Of a stretch of DNA of 64,000 bases, positions 48,655-59,351 are shown in pieces. The notes beneath the pieces were generated by a model. That model was given only the letters and a program-made list of their open reading frames with translations, did no database searches and was not told where the DNA came from. The DNA is from Carnegiea gigantea (taxonomy: Eukaryota; Streptophyta; Magnoliopsida; Caryophyllales; Cactaceae). Location: the NCBI GenBank assembly GCA_029747015.1, contig JAKOGI010000563.1:455222-519221 (forward strand). Direction: 5' to 3'. The translations under genes were made by a program, and so were the position numbers. Position 1 is the stretch's first letter. Every line of letters begins with the position of its first letter.

Positions 48655-50890
48655 TGTTGAGTTACTCCTGAACTTAAATAATTTGGATGATATTTTGATG
48701 AAAGACAAAAAGAATTGAATTAATTATAAACCTAATCAATACAAGTAATGATGTTTAAATGTTAACACAATATTGATATGAGTTCAATGTGATAATGAAA
48801 TATTAATCGAAGTATCATCGAACATCAAAGGATTTTTATTTGATTGATAATGTGGAGTGTTAACTGAAGAAACTATTCTCTTCAATGATCTAGCCACATT
48901 GTAGTTATGTAGTTTTGAATTTTTATTATATCCATAGCCATGTGGTTTTACATTTTTAGGCACTAGCCACATTGTTATGACCTTATAATATTAAAGCTTA
49001 CCTCATGTTTGGTTTTTTTGTGAATGATACATTAAGGAGGAGTCATGCTTTACTTTATAACTTTTTACTTCAATCATTTTTAATGACAATTAGAGGGAAA
49101 AAGAATAAGCTATGATAAGTTCATACCAGAATAAGAGATGACCTTTTAACATTTAACATTTTTTAAAAGGGAGAGGTATGCGCACTAAAACATTCTCTAC
49201 TCAACTCTCTATATAATCTTGCTTTAATTATTTTCAAAGGACAGATAATTGAGTTCATGAGATATGATCTTGGCACATGGTTATATGTCTTTTGAAAATT
49301 CGAATACATATTACATTAGTATGATTGAACTTAGTATGCTATAAATTAAGGGGGAGTCCTCTCTCTTAGTACTAATGATCTCTTGTGAGTACTTTAGAAG
49401 TATGAAGATTAAGCATCCTATTCACCACATATTACGGTTCGAGGAAAACCACAAGAAGTCTCAAGATTTGTTGATAATGACATGTACTACCGACCATTAA
49501 TTATTTTGGCCTTCTCCTTTTGATCTTGCCTTTTTGATGAAATACCAAAAAGGGGAGAAAGATGAATTGGTAAGTCTAAATGGTAAGAACATGTTAAGCA
49601 TTTTAATTCTTCAAATTAGATTTTGTCTTTCATCCAAAAGGGAGAGATTATTAAGTTACTCCTAAACTAGAATGAGTTGGATGATATTTTGATGAAAGAC
49701 GAAAAGGATTGAATTAATTATGAACCTAATTAGTACAAGTAATGATGTTTAAATGTTAACATAGCATTGATATGAGTTTAATGTGATAATGAAATATTAA
49801 TCAAAGTTTCATCTAACATCAAAGGATTTTTGTTTGATTGATAATGTGGAGTGTTAATTGAAGAAACTATTTTCTTTAATGATCTAGCCTATTCGAAATT
49901 TGAATTTCAAATTTTTAAGAGTCATACAAGATTTCTTAACTCTATCTTGGATATGATATTTTCGTGCTATGATTTTTATTTAGAATAACCAAAATCATGC
50001 TTGCCCTCTTTATCCTCATTATGCTTGCCATGTCTAAAATATATTATTTGATCTTGTTAGAAAAATGAAATCTTATGTATAGTTGACTTAGCTTAAAAAA
50101 AAATCATATTGATTGGGATAGAGAAATGAGATCATGTGGAAATTGCTTGATAAGGGGTGAAGATCTTTAAGCTAACCTTGATATCATATTATAATGCAAA
50201 GCAATATTAAAATATCCAAGGACGATGACATTCTACCCACAAATCAAATCTCATATTATTTTATTTGATTTGAAATGCTAGCAAACAGTATCTAAATAAC
50301 AAGAGCAGGAAAAAGATTCATTGCAGATATATGTTATCACTTACCGTTGGTAATTTGATGGAAAATCAAATCAGATCTGCAAAGAGGATTTCAAGGGCCT
50401 GAAATGATATTTTAGAATATTTTGATCAGAAACTTCCTTTCTTGACTAAATGAGGTCACGACCACTTAGCCTATGAATAGAGACCATAAGAGCAAGAGAA
50501 GTGAATTCAATCAAGAGAAAAAGTACTAAATTTATACATTGAGCTATTGTTTCAAATATGATTTTAAGCTTAAAGATTGAGTTGTGAGAAAGTATTCTTT
50601 GTTAACAAGTAATCTTAGGAGTTGTGAGGTTAACTCCCCCAAACTTAAATCAAGAGGTTGATTTAAGAGTTGGGATCTCGAGAGTGGGGAAGTTATAAGA
50701 TCTTGTGAAAGAATTCATCTTACCAAGAGAAGTAGAGAGTTAAATCTTAGAGTTTGATAACTGTAGGTGGGGACCTAAGTCTAATTGAGGTTCAACCTAG
50801 TTAAAAATATCCTTGTGCATTGTCTCTATTTAATTTTCGCATTTGCTTTCGATTTTAGTTTTATTTCTGCAATTACCCTATTCATCCCTC
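48655..50890 (+). mobile_element. SIRE/Maximus-like Ty1/copia remnant with two LTR starts
   Basis: About 240 bp are repeated directly: 48,655-48,895 and 49,649-49,889. The first begins TGTTGAGTTACTCC. The second is preceded by a polypurine tract AAAAGGGAGAG (49,636-49,646), the usual 3' border of a Ty1/copia interior. The ~750-bp interior carries further purine-rich tracts (about 49,350 and 49,545), as in the long 3' spacer of SIRE-type elements, but no gag or pol. The 3' LTR probably runs on to near 50,890; that end is a guess from composition. Confidence 0.55.
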
Positions 50891-52189
50891 TCTAAAGTGA
50901 TCTGAATCTTCACTACTAGCCCAAAATTTTCTAACCTTAGTGCCTAATTAATTCTCATCCCTCCCCCCAGAGCTTGGATCTCGACTCTCCCTCCCACACC
51001 TAAACACCTTCACTGTGCTGATGGCTGATGTGATAGCCATTCGGAAAGGGCTAAGTCATTTTACAAATAGACTGCCCAAGACCTCCCATCCTAAATGAAA
51101 GTTAGATTGAAAAAGTCATTTTATAAGTAGAATATTCTTGAAAGTAACCCATTAGAGCCGCCAAGGAGTGTGGGACGTGTATGTCATGCCCCGCCTACAT
51201 AGGCCATTTTTTGGCAATCTTTTCACCCCAAAGCCCTCTACGTATGCCGATCTATGTGAAGTTGGCCATAAAACCACAAAATGAGCACATAGGGAGACAC
51301 ACGTAAATCACGTGGTGCCACTGAGTGGAACATGTGGTGCATGTTTAACTTGCTATGATTCGATTCTTGCCCATCTACGTGTTCGTGGTGGCAATGAGAG
51401 TCGGGGATGCATGAGACTAGACTTGCAAGTCTTGTGTGGCGGCAGAGTGTGGCGACAATCATTACATAGGTGTTTTCGTGTTGGGTAAAACAGCTAGTGT
51501 CACCAAAGCTTTCTTTCGGTTGCTAGAGAGAGCCATCAGGTGGGGGGATAGATGTTTAATAGAAAGAGAGCTTGAAGGAACATGAATGTCTGGTTCAGAG
51601 TGATGGGTAGAGAAATGTTAGATAGCGTGAAAGATGGTGCATATGATTTTGTCTAGATCTGTTCACATGAATTTTGTTTCATTATCTTTTTTTTGTGAGA
51701 TTATTTGACTTTGTAACATGAACATACTTCTGCTAATTTAGTTTTATTAGATTCACATAAAATTTAATTTGATTGAAATTCATCTAATTTGTTTCGCAAA
51801 AAGACGATGCGAATCTATTTCCATTACGTTTGACTTTATGCGAATTAGTATGATACATTGTCAATTGGTCATCCATTAATATGAATCTATTAAGTTCAAC
51901 ATATTATGTAAGTTTGTTTTACGCAACGTTGTTGAAATTTGTTTCCTTTTGTTATGTAATTCGGTATTGCAAGTAGTATTAAGTGAATTTGTTTCATATA
52001 TGATGAATTGATTAGAATTATATATTTGTTTTGCATGATTCTTATATGAAGTTGTTGATTATTGATTTAGTAATGCAGGAAAATCTTCAATTAGTGGTTG
52101 AATAAGTTAATCTTATATAATAGCATGTAAAGTCGTCGTCCTGTTCATTGTGGTTCTAGGATTTTAGATTAACTTAGGAAAAAATAGTT
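50891..52189. other. No recognisable gene
   Basis: A GC-richer stretch (about 51,000-51,560) with only short frames, then AT-rich sequence. It may include the 5' part of the following Ty1/copia element, but I see no gag motif or primer site. Confidence 0.4.
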
Positions 52190-54030
52190 ACTCCTAAATC
52201 TAAATTTCATAGTAAATATGTTTCGTGTAAGCTGCATAAGGCCTATCAATTACCCTTTTCAAACATGGTGCATTGTCATAGTACACGGTTACATTTAGTA
52301 CACTCAAATATTTGTTTTGTGGATAACTGCACTCGTTATATGTGGATTTACCCTATGACATAGAAATCTTAAATGTATAATATATAGTTTGAAAAGTACA
52401 AAGCCTGGTTGAAAATCTTTCAGATCATAAGATTAAAATTTTTCAAAGTGACGGGGATGAGAATTTGATAATGGATCGCTCAAGCTTCATTTTCAAAAAT
52501 GTGGGTATTGTGTTCCAAAAATCTAGTCCTGATACTCTCGAACAAAACAGAGTATAGCTTGTACTGTACTGCTACTTAAGCATTAACCGCTTCCGCACTC
52601 ATCTTCTTGATCACTTATCCCATTTTGAACTTTTTTTAATAAAAAACCCAACTACTCCTTTATAAGGGTTTCTGGGTGTGAGTGTTTTCCTACCTTACTA
52701 TGTTCCCCTAATAAGCTTCAATCAATGATTTGTAGCTTGATCCTTCTAGTGGTCATGCCTTTGTAAGTCGTCAAGTCCTTTATAAGGATGTTTTACCTTA
52801 CCTTGACTTGACTTCTCCAGTGATCCATGCCTCATATTTCTCCCAATGATTTGTGGTCACCTCTATTCTGCCTAGTCCATCTCATTGCAAGAAAACTCAC
52901 TGTTAGCATCAAAAATTTAGAGATAACAATAAATCAGATGCTAATAGAGGTAAATCCAACCTTAGAAATTTAGAGACAAGCGTAAAGCTAGGTTTGCCGT
53001 CCTCAGTCCAGTCCATCTTCTCCTCAAATTGTACCCCTTTGAGATGTGTCTAGCTTGGCCCACTCTCCTCCCCTTTACATCCACGCAGGCACAATTGGAA
53101 GCTCTACTACCTTCTCCATCATATTATCTCCCTTCTCTCTACCCCATCGAGGATCTTGGGGATTTGCATTATTTTTAGGGTATAGGTTGTGCGAACTCCT
53201 TACGGTGTTGTTTTTTCCCTTACAAACATAAATACGTCCAAGACTTGCTTCATAAATTTGACCTCTACAACTTGAAGCTTGTTCGTGCACTTCTTCCTTC
53301 TCGGACCACATTGTCATTACTGGATGGAGAACTCCTCGCTAATCCCATTGAGTATTGTAATATGGTAGGGATGTTACAGTATTTGTCAATGACTAGGCTA
53401 GATATATTATGTGCGGGCGGTTAATCTTATTTTTCGGTTTATAAATGCTCCTCATACTACTCATCTCCTTACTGTGCAATGTCTTTTTAGATATTTACAA
53501 CGCATTGTAGATCATGGGCTTGTTCTGAAATGGGTGAAGGATACCTCCTTGTGCATGCTTAGTCTGATGCTGATTGGGCTAGATGCCTTTACAGTGCTCG
53601 CTCCACCACTGGCTAGGCCGTTTTCTTGGGTCCCAATCTTGTCTCATGGCACTCAAAGAAGTAGCCTACCATATCCAAATCCTCCACATATGTCAAGTAT
53701 CGTGCTATCGCCTACACATTTAGTAAGACACTTTGACTTTGTTATCTCCTCACTGAATTGGGTATTCTTCTCACTTCCACTTTCAAGGTCCTGTATGGCA
53801 ATATTTCTGCTGCTTACGTTGCTACCAATTCTAACCTTCATGGTCGCAAGAATCAAATCAAGGTTCATTATGATTTGGTTTGTGAGTGTGCCGCTCATGG
53901 TGAATTAGTTGTCACTTATGTTCTTGCCGAACTTCAATTTGTTGATATTTTCGTAAAGCCACTTCCTATAACTCGATTTCTTTTTCTAAGATCGATCTAT
54001 GGGTGCATCACCCCTACAGATTGAGGGGGC
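52190..54030 (+). pseudogene. Ty1/copia pol remnant (integrase, end of RT, RNase H)
   Basis: Pieces appear in Ty1/copia order: a gag-pre-integrase segment (about 52,200-52,300), FVDNCTRYMWIYPMT (52,310-52,360), integrase FQSDGDENLI and SSPDTLEQNRV (52,440-52,550), then the very end of reverse transcriptase with GMLQYLSMTRLDIL (about 53,368), LFRYLQRIVDHGL (about 53,485) and the RNase H end with HGELVVTYVLAELQF and KPLPITRFLFLRS (to about 53,995). Most of the reverse transcriptase, including its catalytic motif, is deleted around 52,900-53,100. The polypurine tract TTGAGGGGGCG (54,021-54,031) closes the interior. Confidence 0.8.
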
Positions 54031-54031
54031 G

Positions 54032-54140
54032 TAATAGACGATATATAAGGGTGCAAATATAATTTCTTAATTATTGTATTAATATAAATAGAGATCTAGG
54101 GGCTTCATATTGGTCAGTCCATTTCCTCTCAACCACTGTT
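54032..54140 (+). mobile_element. Start of Ty1/copia 3' LTR
   Basis: The sequence directly after the polypurine tract at 54,021-54,031 should be the LTR start. It begins TAATAGACG and contains a TATA-like TATTAATATAAATAG. The LTR end is not found. Confidence 0.4.
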
Positions 54141-54144
54141 ACAG

Positions 54145-54265
54145 AAGGAGTCAAAAAAGATAATACAATATAATTACAATACAACAGGGGGAAGAAGAGT
54201 CGAACTTAAGATCTAATTTTTATAGAGTCTCAGTCTAGACTACTAGACTAAGATCTCAATGACTG
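54145..54265 (-). mobile_element. Possible tRNA-derived SINE
   Basis: Read on the minus strand, there is a box A-like TAGTCTAGTAGTCTAGAC and, about 35 bp later, a box B-like AGTTCGACTCTT, followed by a TTGTATTGTAATTATATTG tail. This matches the plan of plant SINEs. No target-site duplication was confirmed. Confidence 0.4.
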
Positions 54266-54269
54266 AAAT

Positions 54270-55230
54270 TATTAATATAGTCAATAGTAACATGTGATTT
54301 AGAGTTGTGTTAATTATCCAAAAGTGAGGCGATTCCATACAAGATAATTTTTAGTTTGTGCACGGGGGTGGTCAAGCACCCTAGCTAGGGTAGCCTAGAA
54401 CCACTAGATTAACATTGGTCAAACTAAGATCAATTGTAGCATTGCAAAGCTTTTATTATGTATGTTTTTTAGGAAATTGGAAACGTAACAATAATAATAT
54501 TAGAGTTATAACCTTTCAATACGTATATTTTTTTAAAAATTGGGAAGACAAAAATAATAATAATGAAAATTAAAATTTTTTTAATTGTTTTTAATAGGTT
54601 TGGATTTAGACTAGGAGTCAGTGCTGAAGTTGCGAAAGCTTGCCATGTATCAGATGTTAGGTTTAGAATGTTTTGTTTTAACAGTGATTATACTGTCTTG
54701 TAGCCAGACATCTCTTAAGTGTCTTGTAGCAAGACACCAAAAATAAAATGTTCTATGATTTAAAATCACCAAAATTTGAACTATTAGAAACAATTATGAA
54801 TCATAAAGTCCTAAAATTGTTGGTTACGCCGACGGATACGCAATGGTATCCTAACTGGAACAACCCTATCAGCGAAGGCATATTATACATTTAATTTTCT
54901 AATTGTGAAAAAATATAGATGACAGAGATATTTTTTACAAATTATAAATTATAACATTTCTCCATTATTCAATCATACAAATTTTTTAAAATTTTAATAC
55001 ACAATAATATGACTTTAAGCTAGCAAGACACTTGTCATTTTACTTGTTTTAATTAGTACATGTATATAGATATTGGCTAGCTAGTGCAACCGGTGTAAAT
55101 ATGGTGATCATATCATGATTAGTTGATGGACGCAAGGGTTGATTGTTTGCATGATGATTTAGGATGTGTCCCCGGAGAGCGTCTTTTCATGGGTTTGGAC
55201 ACAAAACCTGGAAAGGAATGCAATGTATGC
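54270..55230. other. AT-rich sequence without a recognisable gene
   Basis: Nothing coding is seen. A small hairpin-forming stretch at about 54,692-54,740 carries TGTCTTGTAGC twice, the second running on into CAAGAC to make an inverted repeat. Confidence 0.45.
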
Positions 55231-55239
55231 TTGTATGTA

Positions 55240-55700
55240 TTGTTCACAGACTAACTCAACCATAAGGTTAAATTTATGGTTGAAGGCCCAAGAATAGGTT
55301 CATACTCTAATATGCCCCCTCATGCAATAACTCTCCCAACCTTGCGCAATAAATCAATATGGGGGTTGTTGAGATTCAAACTTGAGTCCTCTCAATCAGA
55401 AAGGCTCTGATACCATATTTAAGAATCATCTCAAACAAAAGTTTAAGCTGATGGTTGAAGGCCCAGGAATAGGTTTATACTATAACACGTCCCCTCATGC
55501 GAATGTCCTTTTGACTTGAAGCGTGGATGCTGCAAAGGCTCCCCCTACCGTGCGCAATAAATCAATATGCGGGCTGCTGAGATTTACGAGTCCTCTCAGT
55601 TAAAAAGGCTCTGACACCATGTTCACATACCAACTCAACCAAAAGCTTAAACTTATGGTGGAAGGCCCAAGAATAGGTTTATACTCTAACACGTATGCAT
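55240..55700 (-). repeat. Tandem LTR/primer-site fragments (three units)
   Basis: A segment containing GAAGGCCCAAGAATAGGTT recurs three times (about 55,285, 55,457 and 55,660). Between them GGCTCTGATACCAT (55,403-55,416) and GGCTCTGACACCAT (55,607-55,620) appear, which on the minus strand read ATGG-T-TCAGAGCC, the tRNA-Met primer-site type. These look like fragmented LTR ends with primer sites in minus orientation, about 204 bp apart. Confidence 0.55.
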
Positions 55701-55719
55701 GGGCAAATCTTTCAAGGTG

Positions 55720-56330
55720 AATGCAACTCTGCAGGGCCGGCAAAAATTCGGCTCCGGGTCGATTCCGGTCTGAACAAATCAAACATTCGGACAAAAACTT
55801 TATACCCGGACTGTGTCCGGATTATAAATCGGACACACAGGCCTGACCCGAACCCGCACCCGAATTCTGATGTGCGGACCTGGTTGTCCGAATGTCCGAA
55901 TTTGTGTTATGATTTTAGGACATTTGGATCGAAATTTTGGTGACCGAACTCGAACTCGATTTTTTAGTGTCCGAACTTGGTTGCCCGAAGTTGTTTTTAT
56001 AAAAATTTTATAAAGAATTTGGACTGAAATTACACATAACTATAGTTGTCCGATGTCCAAACCCGATTGTCCGATTGTCAAAATTTGTTCGAACCTGAAA
56101 TGGTTCAATAATCCGGACAACCTGAACTCGAATGCCCAAAACCGAACCTGACAAGAATTTAAGTTCGAACATGATCGGTTGTCCGAGTTTTAAATTCGGA
56201 CATGAATTTTGTGGCCGTACTCGAATTTTTATTTTTTCAGGTCGGACAAATTTGGGTAATCGGGTCGGACAGATTTTTGTCAGACCGACGACTATGGACA
56301 TTTGTTCTATCTCCTTCATAAATGAACATA
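55720..56330. repeat. Degenerate tract of TCCGA/TCGGA motifs
   Basis: Short motifs of the types GTCCGAA, CCCGAAC and TCGGACA recur many times in loose order. The open frames here (for example 56,008-56,355 on the minus strand) are by-products of the repeat. Confidence 0.6.
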
Positions 56331-56379
56331 TTATAAATATCGTACCGGTCGTCATTCCTTTTTTTTACTGTAACGAGAC

Positions 56380-56640
56380 ATAGCGGATTTATGTACCGTT
56401 ATACCGGGTTCAACCTGTTTTGAATTTCAAAAAAAAAAAAAATTAAAGTACAAAAACTTTGAAATTTTAGTGTATCGGGTGGTATTTGACTGAAAAAAAC
56501 CGGTACCGTTCGGTATTTGACGGTACATAGCGGTATTGACCGGTGTAATATTAAACAATAGCTTATACCGTTTCTTGGCCAGTCCGGTACATTTCAGCCG
56601 ATACCGGGTAGTACGGTACGATATTCATAACACAACTACC
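56380..56640. repeat. Degenerate tract of CGGTA/TACCG motifs
   Basis: CGGTA, TACCG and ACCGGT are dense over 260 bp on both strands. Such short motifs are typical of subterminal regions of Ac-like hAT transposons, but no end was found. Confidence 0.5.
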
Positions 56641-56729
56641 TAGTCCTCAACCCCTCACCATTGGTGAGTTCAATGATGTTTTCTCACCACCAATGTGCAG
56701 GGTATCACACTGTTAATTGAATAAATTAA

Positions 56730-57071
56730 GGGGATGCTAGGCAAACAACTTTTTGAAGAAATTTTTGATCAAAAAGAGTTTTTTTGACCAAGATTAACAG
56801 TTTGACCAAGTAAAAAGGTAATTTGGGTGTTTGGTGAAAAAACTTTTTATAAGAGTTTTTTGGATCTCAAAAGCTAATTTGAAAAAGCTAATTTCATAGG
56901 CTTTTTGGAAGAGTTTTTTTTGAAGATTTACCTTTCTGTTTTACAATTTTATCAGAAACGGCTAATTTACCGAATAATTTTTCAACAAAAAGCTAATTCA
57001 AACAGCTAATACAAACAGCTAACAGCTAATAGTTAATACAAATAGCTAATAGCTATTTGCCAAACAGAGAC
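56730..57071. mobile_element. hAT-type MITE with 8-bp target-site duplication
   Basis: The element is 342 bp. Its left end starts GGGGATGCTAGGCAAACA and its right end, on the other strand, GTCTCTGTTTGGCAAATA, an imperfect inverted repeat with the core GGCAAA. It is flanked by TAAATTAA (56,722-56,729) and TAAATTAG (57,072-57,079), an 8-bp duplication with one mismatch, as hAT transposases make. The right part carries many AACAGCTAAT-type repeats. It has no coding capacity. Confidence 0.8.
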
Positions 57072-57079
57072 TAAATTAG

Positions 57080-57780
57080 AAGTTGAACATTAAATTTAGT
57101 TTACAGCATTAGAACAGTGGGACTCGATAACAAATATTCTGGGATCAAAGTCTAAGGCCTTGGTTCTTGCGACAAGCAACATTTCTGGTCATCCTGATAA
57201 GTTGTCCTTGAAAAGGTACACTGCGTTTCTTCTAGGGGAGGTTTTGCCATCAAGCTGCATGTTGTTATCTTTCCTTTCCTATTGCTTAATAAAACTGTCA
57301 ATCATCTATTAGAAAGGGCATATGCACTGTTTGCTCAACTGCGTAAGGATGCGTGGCAAAAACTACAACTCTATTAATTTCTCAGCCCGATGGGCGTCGC
57401 AAACAAACATACTTTGACAAGCTCCTTGACGATTTCAGACCCTCGAACCAGACCGTTCACATTCCATTTCATGAGCTAAGCCACCATTTGAGGGGCACTC
57501 GTACTGAATCCCTTAGCAATGGACCGAGCAAGATTATCCTTCTCACTCCATTTGAGACACTTGGGAACTCCAACCGTAACTATATCTTGGGGAGTGTATG
57601 GGAAGTCAGCTTCGTGTAAGGGTTACACTTTCATTTGATAGCTGACTAACTGTTTCAGTTGCTAAATTTACAAAGATGCGTTTGAATTATTTTTCAACAA
57701 GGATAGTAAGTCAACTGTGTGTGTTTTTAACAATTAATTTCACTAAAAAGGATGACTATATGATTAATGTTATTACTGAC
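57080..57780. other. Unidentified sequence, possibly a host exon fragment
   Basis: A plus-strand frame at 57,353-57,619 (88 codons) and an upstream stretch at about 57,110-57,210 have balanced, exon-like composition and a donor-like AGGTAC near 57,216. I do not recognise either product, and they may be chance frames. Confidence 0.3.
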
Positions 57781-58032
57781 GTTACTTATTTATAAAATTA
57801 TTGAATCGATGCTAACCCGAGTTTTTAAAATCGTTTTTTGTTTTATTTAGTCGATTTTCGAAGTTTAATTAAAATGTTAGTTGTAGGACTTTTCAACTCG
57901 AGTTTAGTCTGATCGCTAATGAGTTTGGGACTAGAACCTAGCTGTATTGTGTTAATTGAGCAACAAAAAAAAAGGGAAAAGGAAAAATTAGAAAGGGGGG
58001 CTAGTTCGGGTGCCGGAGACCCGAAACCCCCC

Positions 58033-58059
58033 ACTCTTCTCTCTCTCTCTCTCTCTACA

Positions 58060-58095
<36 letters not shown>
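58033..58095. repeat. (CT)n microsatellite
   Basis: CT dinucleotide tract in two runs split by a short ACACTC interruption. The serine/leucine-rich and arginine/glutamate-rich open frames over it come from the repeat. Confidence 0.9.
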
Positions 58096-58098
<3 letters not shown>

Positions 58099-58544
58099 GG
58101 CAACCACTGGACACCGTCTGGTGTCACCGCCGTCCGCCACGCGTCGCCGGTGAGAGAAGGAGACCACCGGTCCCCTACCCACGCGTCGCCGGCCGTCGAC
58201 CACCACCACTCTCCATTTCCCACTTCTCACGGCCAAATTCGCCCAGAAAAAAAAATCACGCGTCGCCGCCTCGATTTCGCCACTCGCGTGCCGGAATCCG
58301 GCCACCCACATCACCATCGACCTCCTCTATAAATTGGGGTTCAAATTCAGCTGCAAATCAGCCACAAACACCACTCAGCCGAAAGCTAGGGTTTGAGCTT
58401 TGTAAGCACACGGTTGCGGTTCAAGTTCAGTGAATTAGGGTGTGAGTTTGCTGCTACTTGAGTGGAAAATTAGGCTAATTCATGCAAGTGTTCTTCCCCT
58501 CCTAACTTATTATTACATTCGAAAATGTTTTAGTCTAAACGATG

Positions 58545-59100
58545 ATGCATGTCAGCTTAGGTTTAGTTAATTTCATGGAAACTATAGTGACAAACTGTGC
58601 ATGTTAAGTTAGATGGAATACATGCCTGAAAGTTTAGTTCGAAATGAGTTGTGCATGTTTACAATCGATTCAAGTGAATTCAGTTAATACATCCCTGAAA
58701 ACTTAGTTCGAAATGAGTTATGCATGTTTAGAATCGATTCAAGTGTATTCAGTTAATACATGCCTGAAAATTAACTTCGAAGTGAGTTATGCATGTTTAG
58801 AATCGATTCAAGCAGTTAATACATGCCTAAAAATTTGACTTCGAATAGTAACTTCGATATAATAAACGAATGCCCTGAATCGTATTATGGTTAAATGGCT
58901 CAATTAGGTTCGAATAGTAACTTCGATGTAATAAACGAATGCCTTGAATCATATTATGTTTAAGTGGCTTATTTAGATTCGAATAATGACTTCGATGTAA
59001 TAAACGAATGTCTAGAATCGTATTATACTTAATGGCTTAATTAGGCTTGAAATGTAACTTCGAAACAATGAATGAACGCCTCGAATAGATACTTGTCTAT
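58545..59100 (+). repeat. ~69-bp subrepeats of LTR-like copy 2
   Basis: Units with TTAGTTCGAAATGAGTT recur at about 58,635 and 58,703, and related units follow. They correspond to the array at 17,340-18,240. Confidence 0.7.
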
Positions 59101-59257
59101 TTAGTTGAATTATGCTTGTGAAATAGCTTTGGAAACAACATTCGAATGACGAAATGAGCATGTTTACCCCTTAGCTGCGATACATGAATGTAATCGTGTT
59201 TCATACTCAGTTAGTTTAACTCAGCTTACTAAGCGTTCGTTTCAAGTTAAGGTCGTA

Positions 59258-59259
59258 TG

Positions 59260-59311
<52 letters not shown>

Positions 59312-59315
59312 CCTC

Positions 59316-59342
<27 letters not shown>
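59258..59342. repeat. (CT)n-(TA)n compound microsatellite
   Basis: A run of CT repeats followed, after CCCCCTC, by TA repeats. The first copy of the element has only a short TA tract at about 18,360. Confidence 0.92.

Positions 59343-59351
<9 letters not shown>

Noticed and set aside
53411..53908. 165-codon plus-strand frame taken as an intact gene.
   Set aside because: Only its first part is in the Ty1/copia frame; after a frameshift it runs off-frame through RNase H sequence, and the real RNase H end is in the frame ending at 54,024.
57843..58332. Open frames on both strands over the (CT)n tract (up to 137 codons).
   Set aside because: Their length comes from the dinucleotide repeat, which reads as SLSL or REREs without stops. 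No domain is present.
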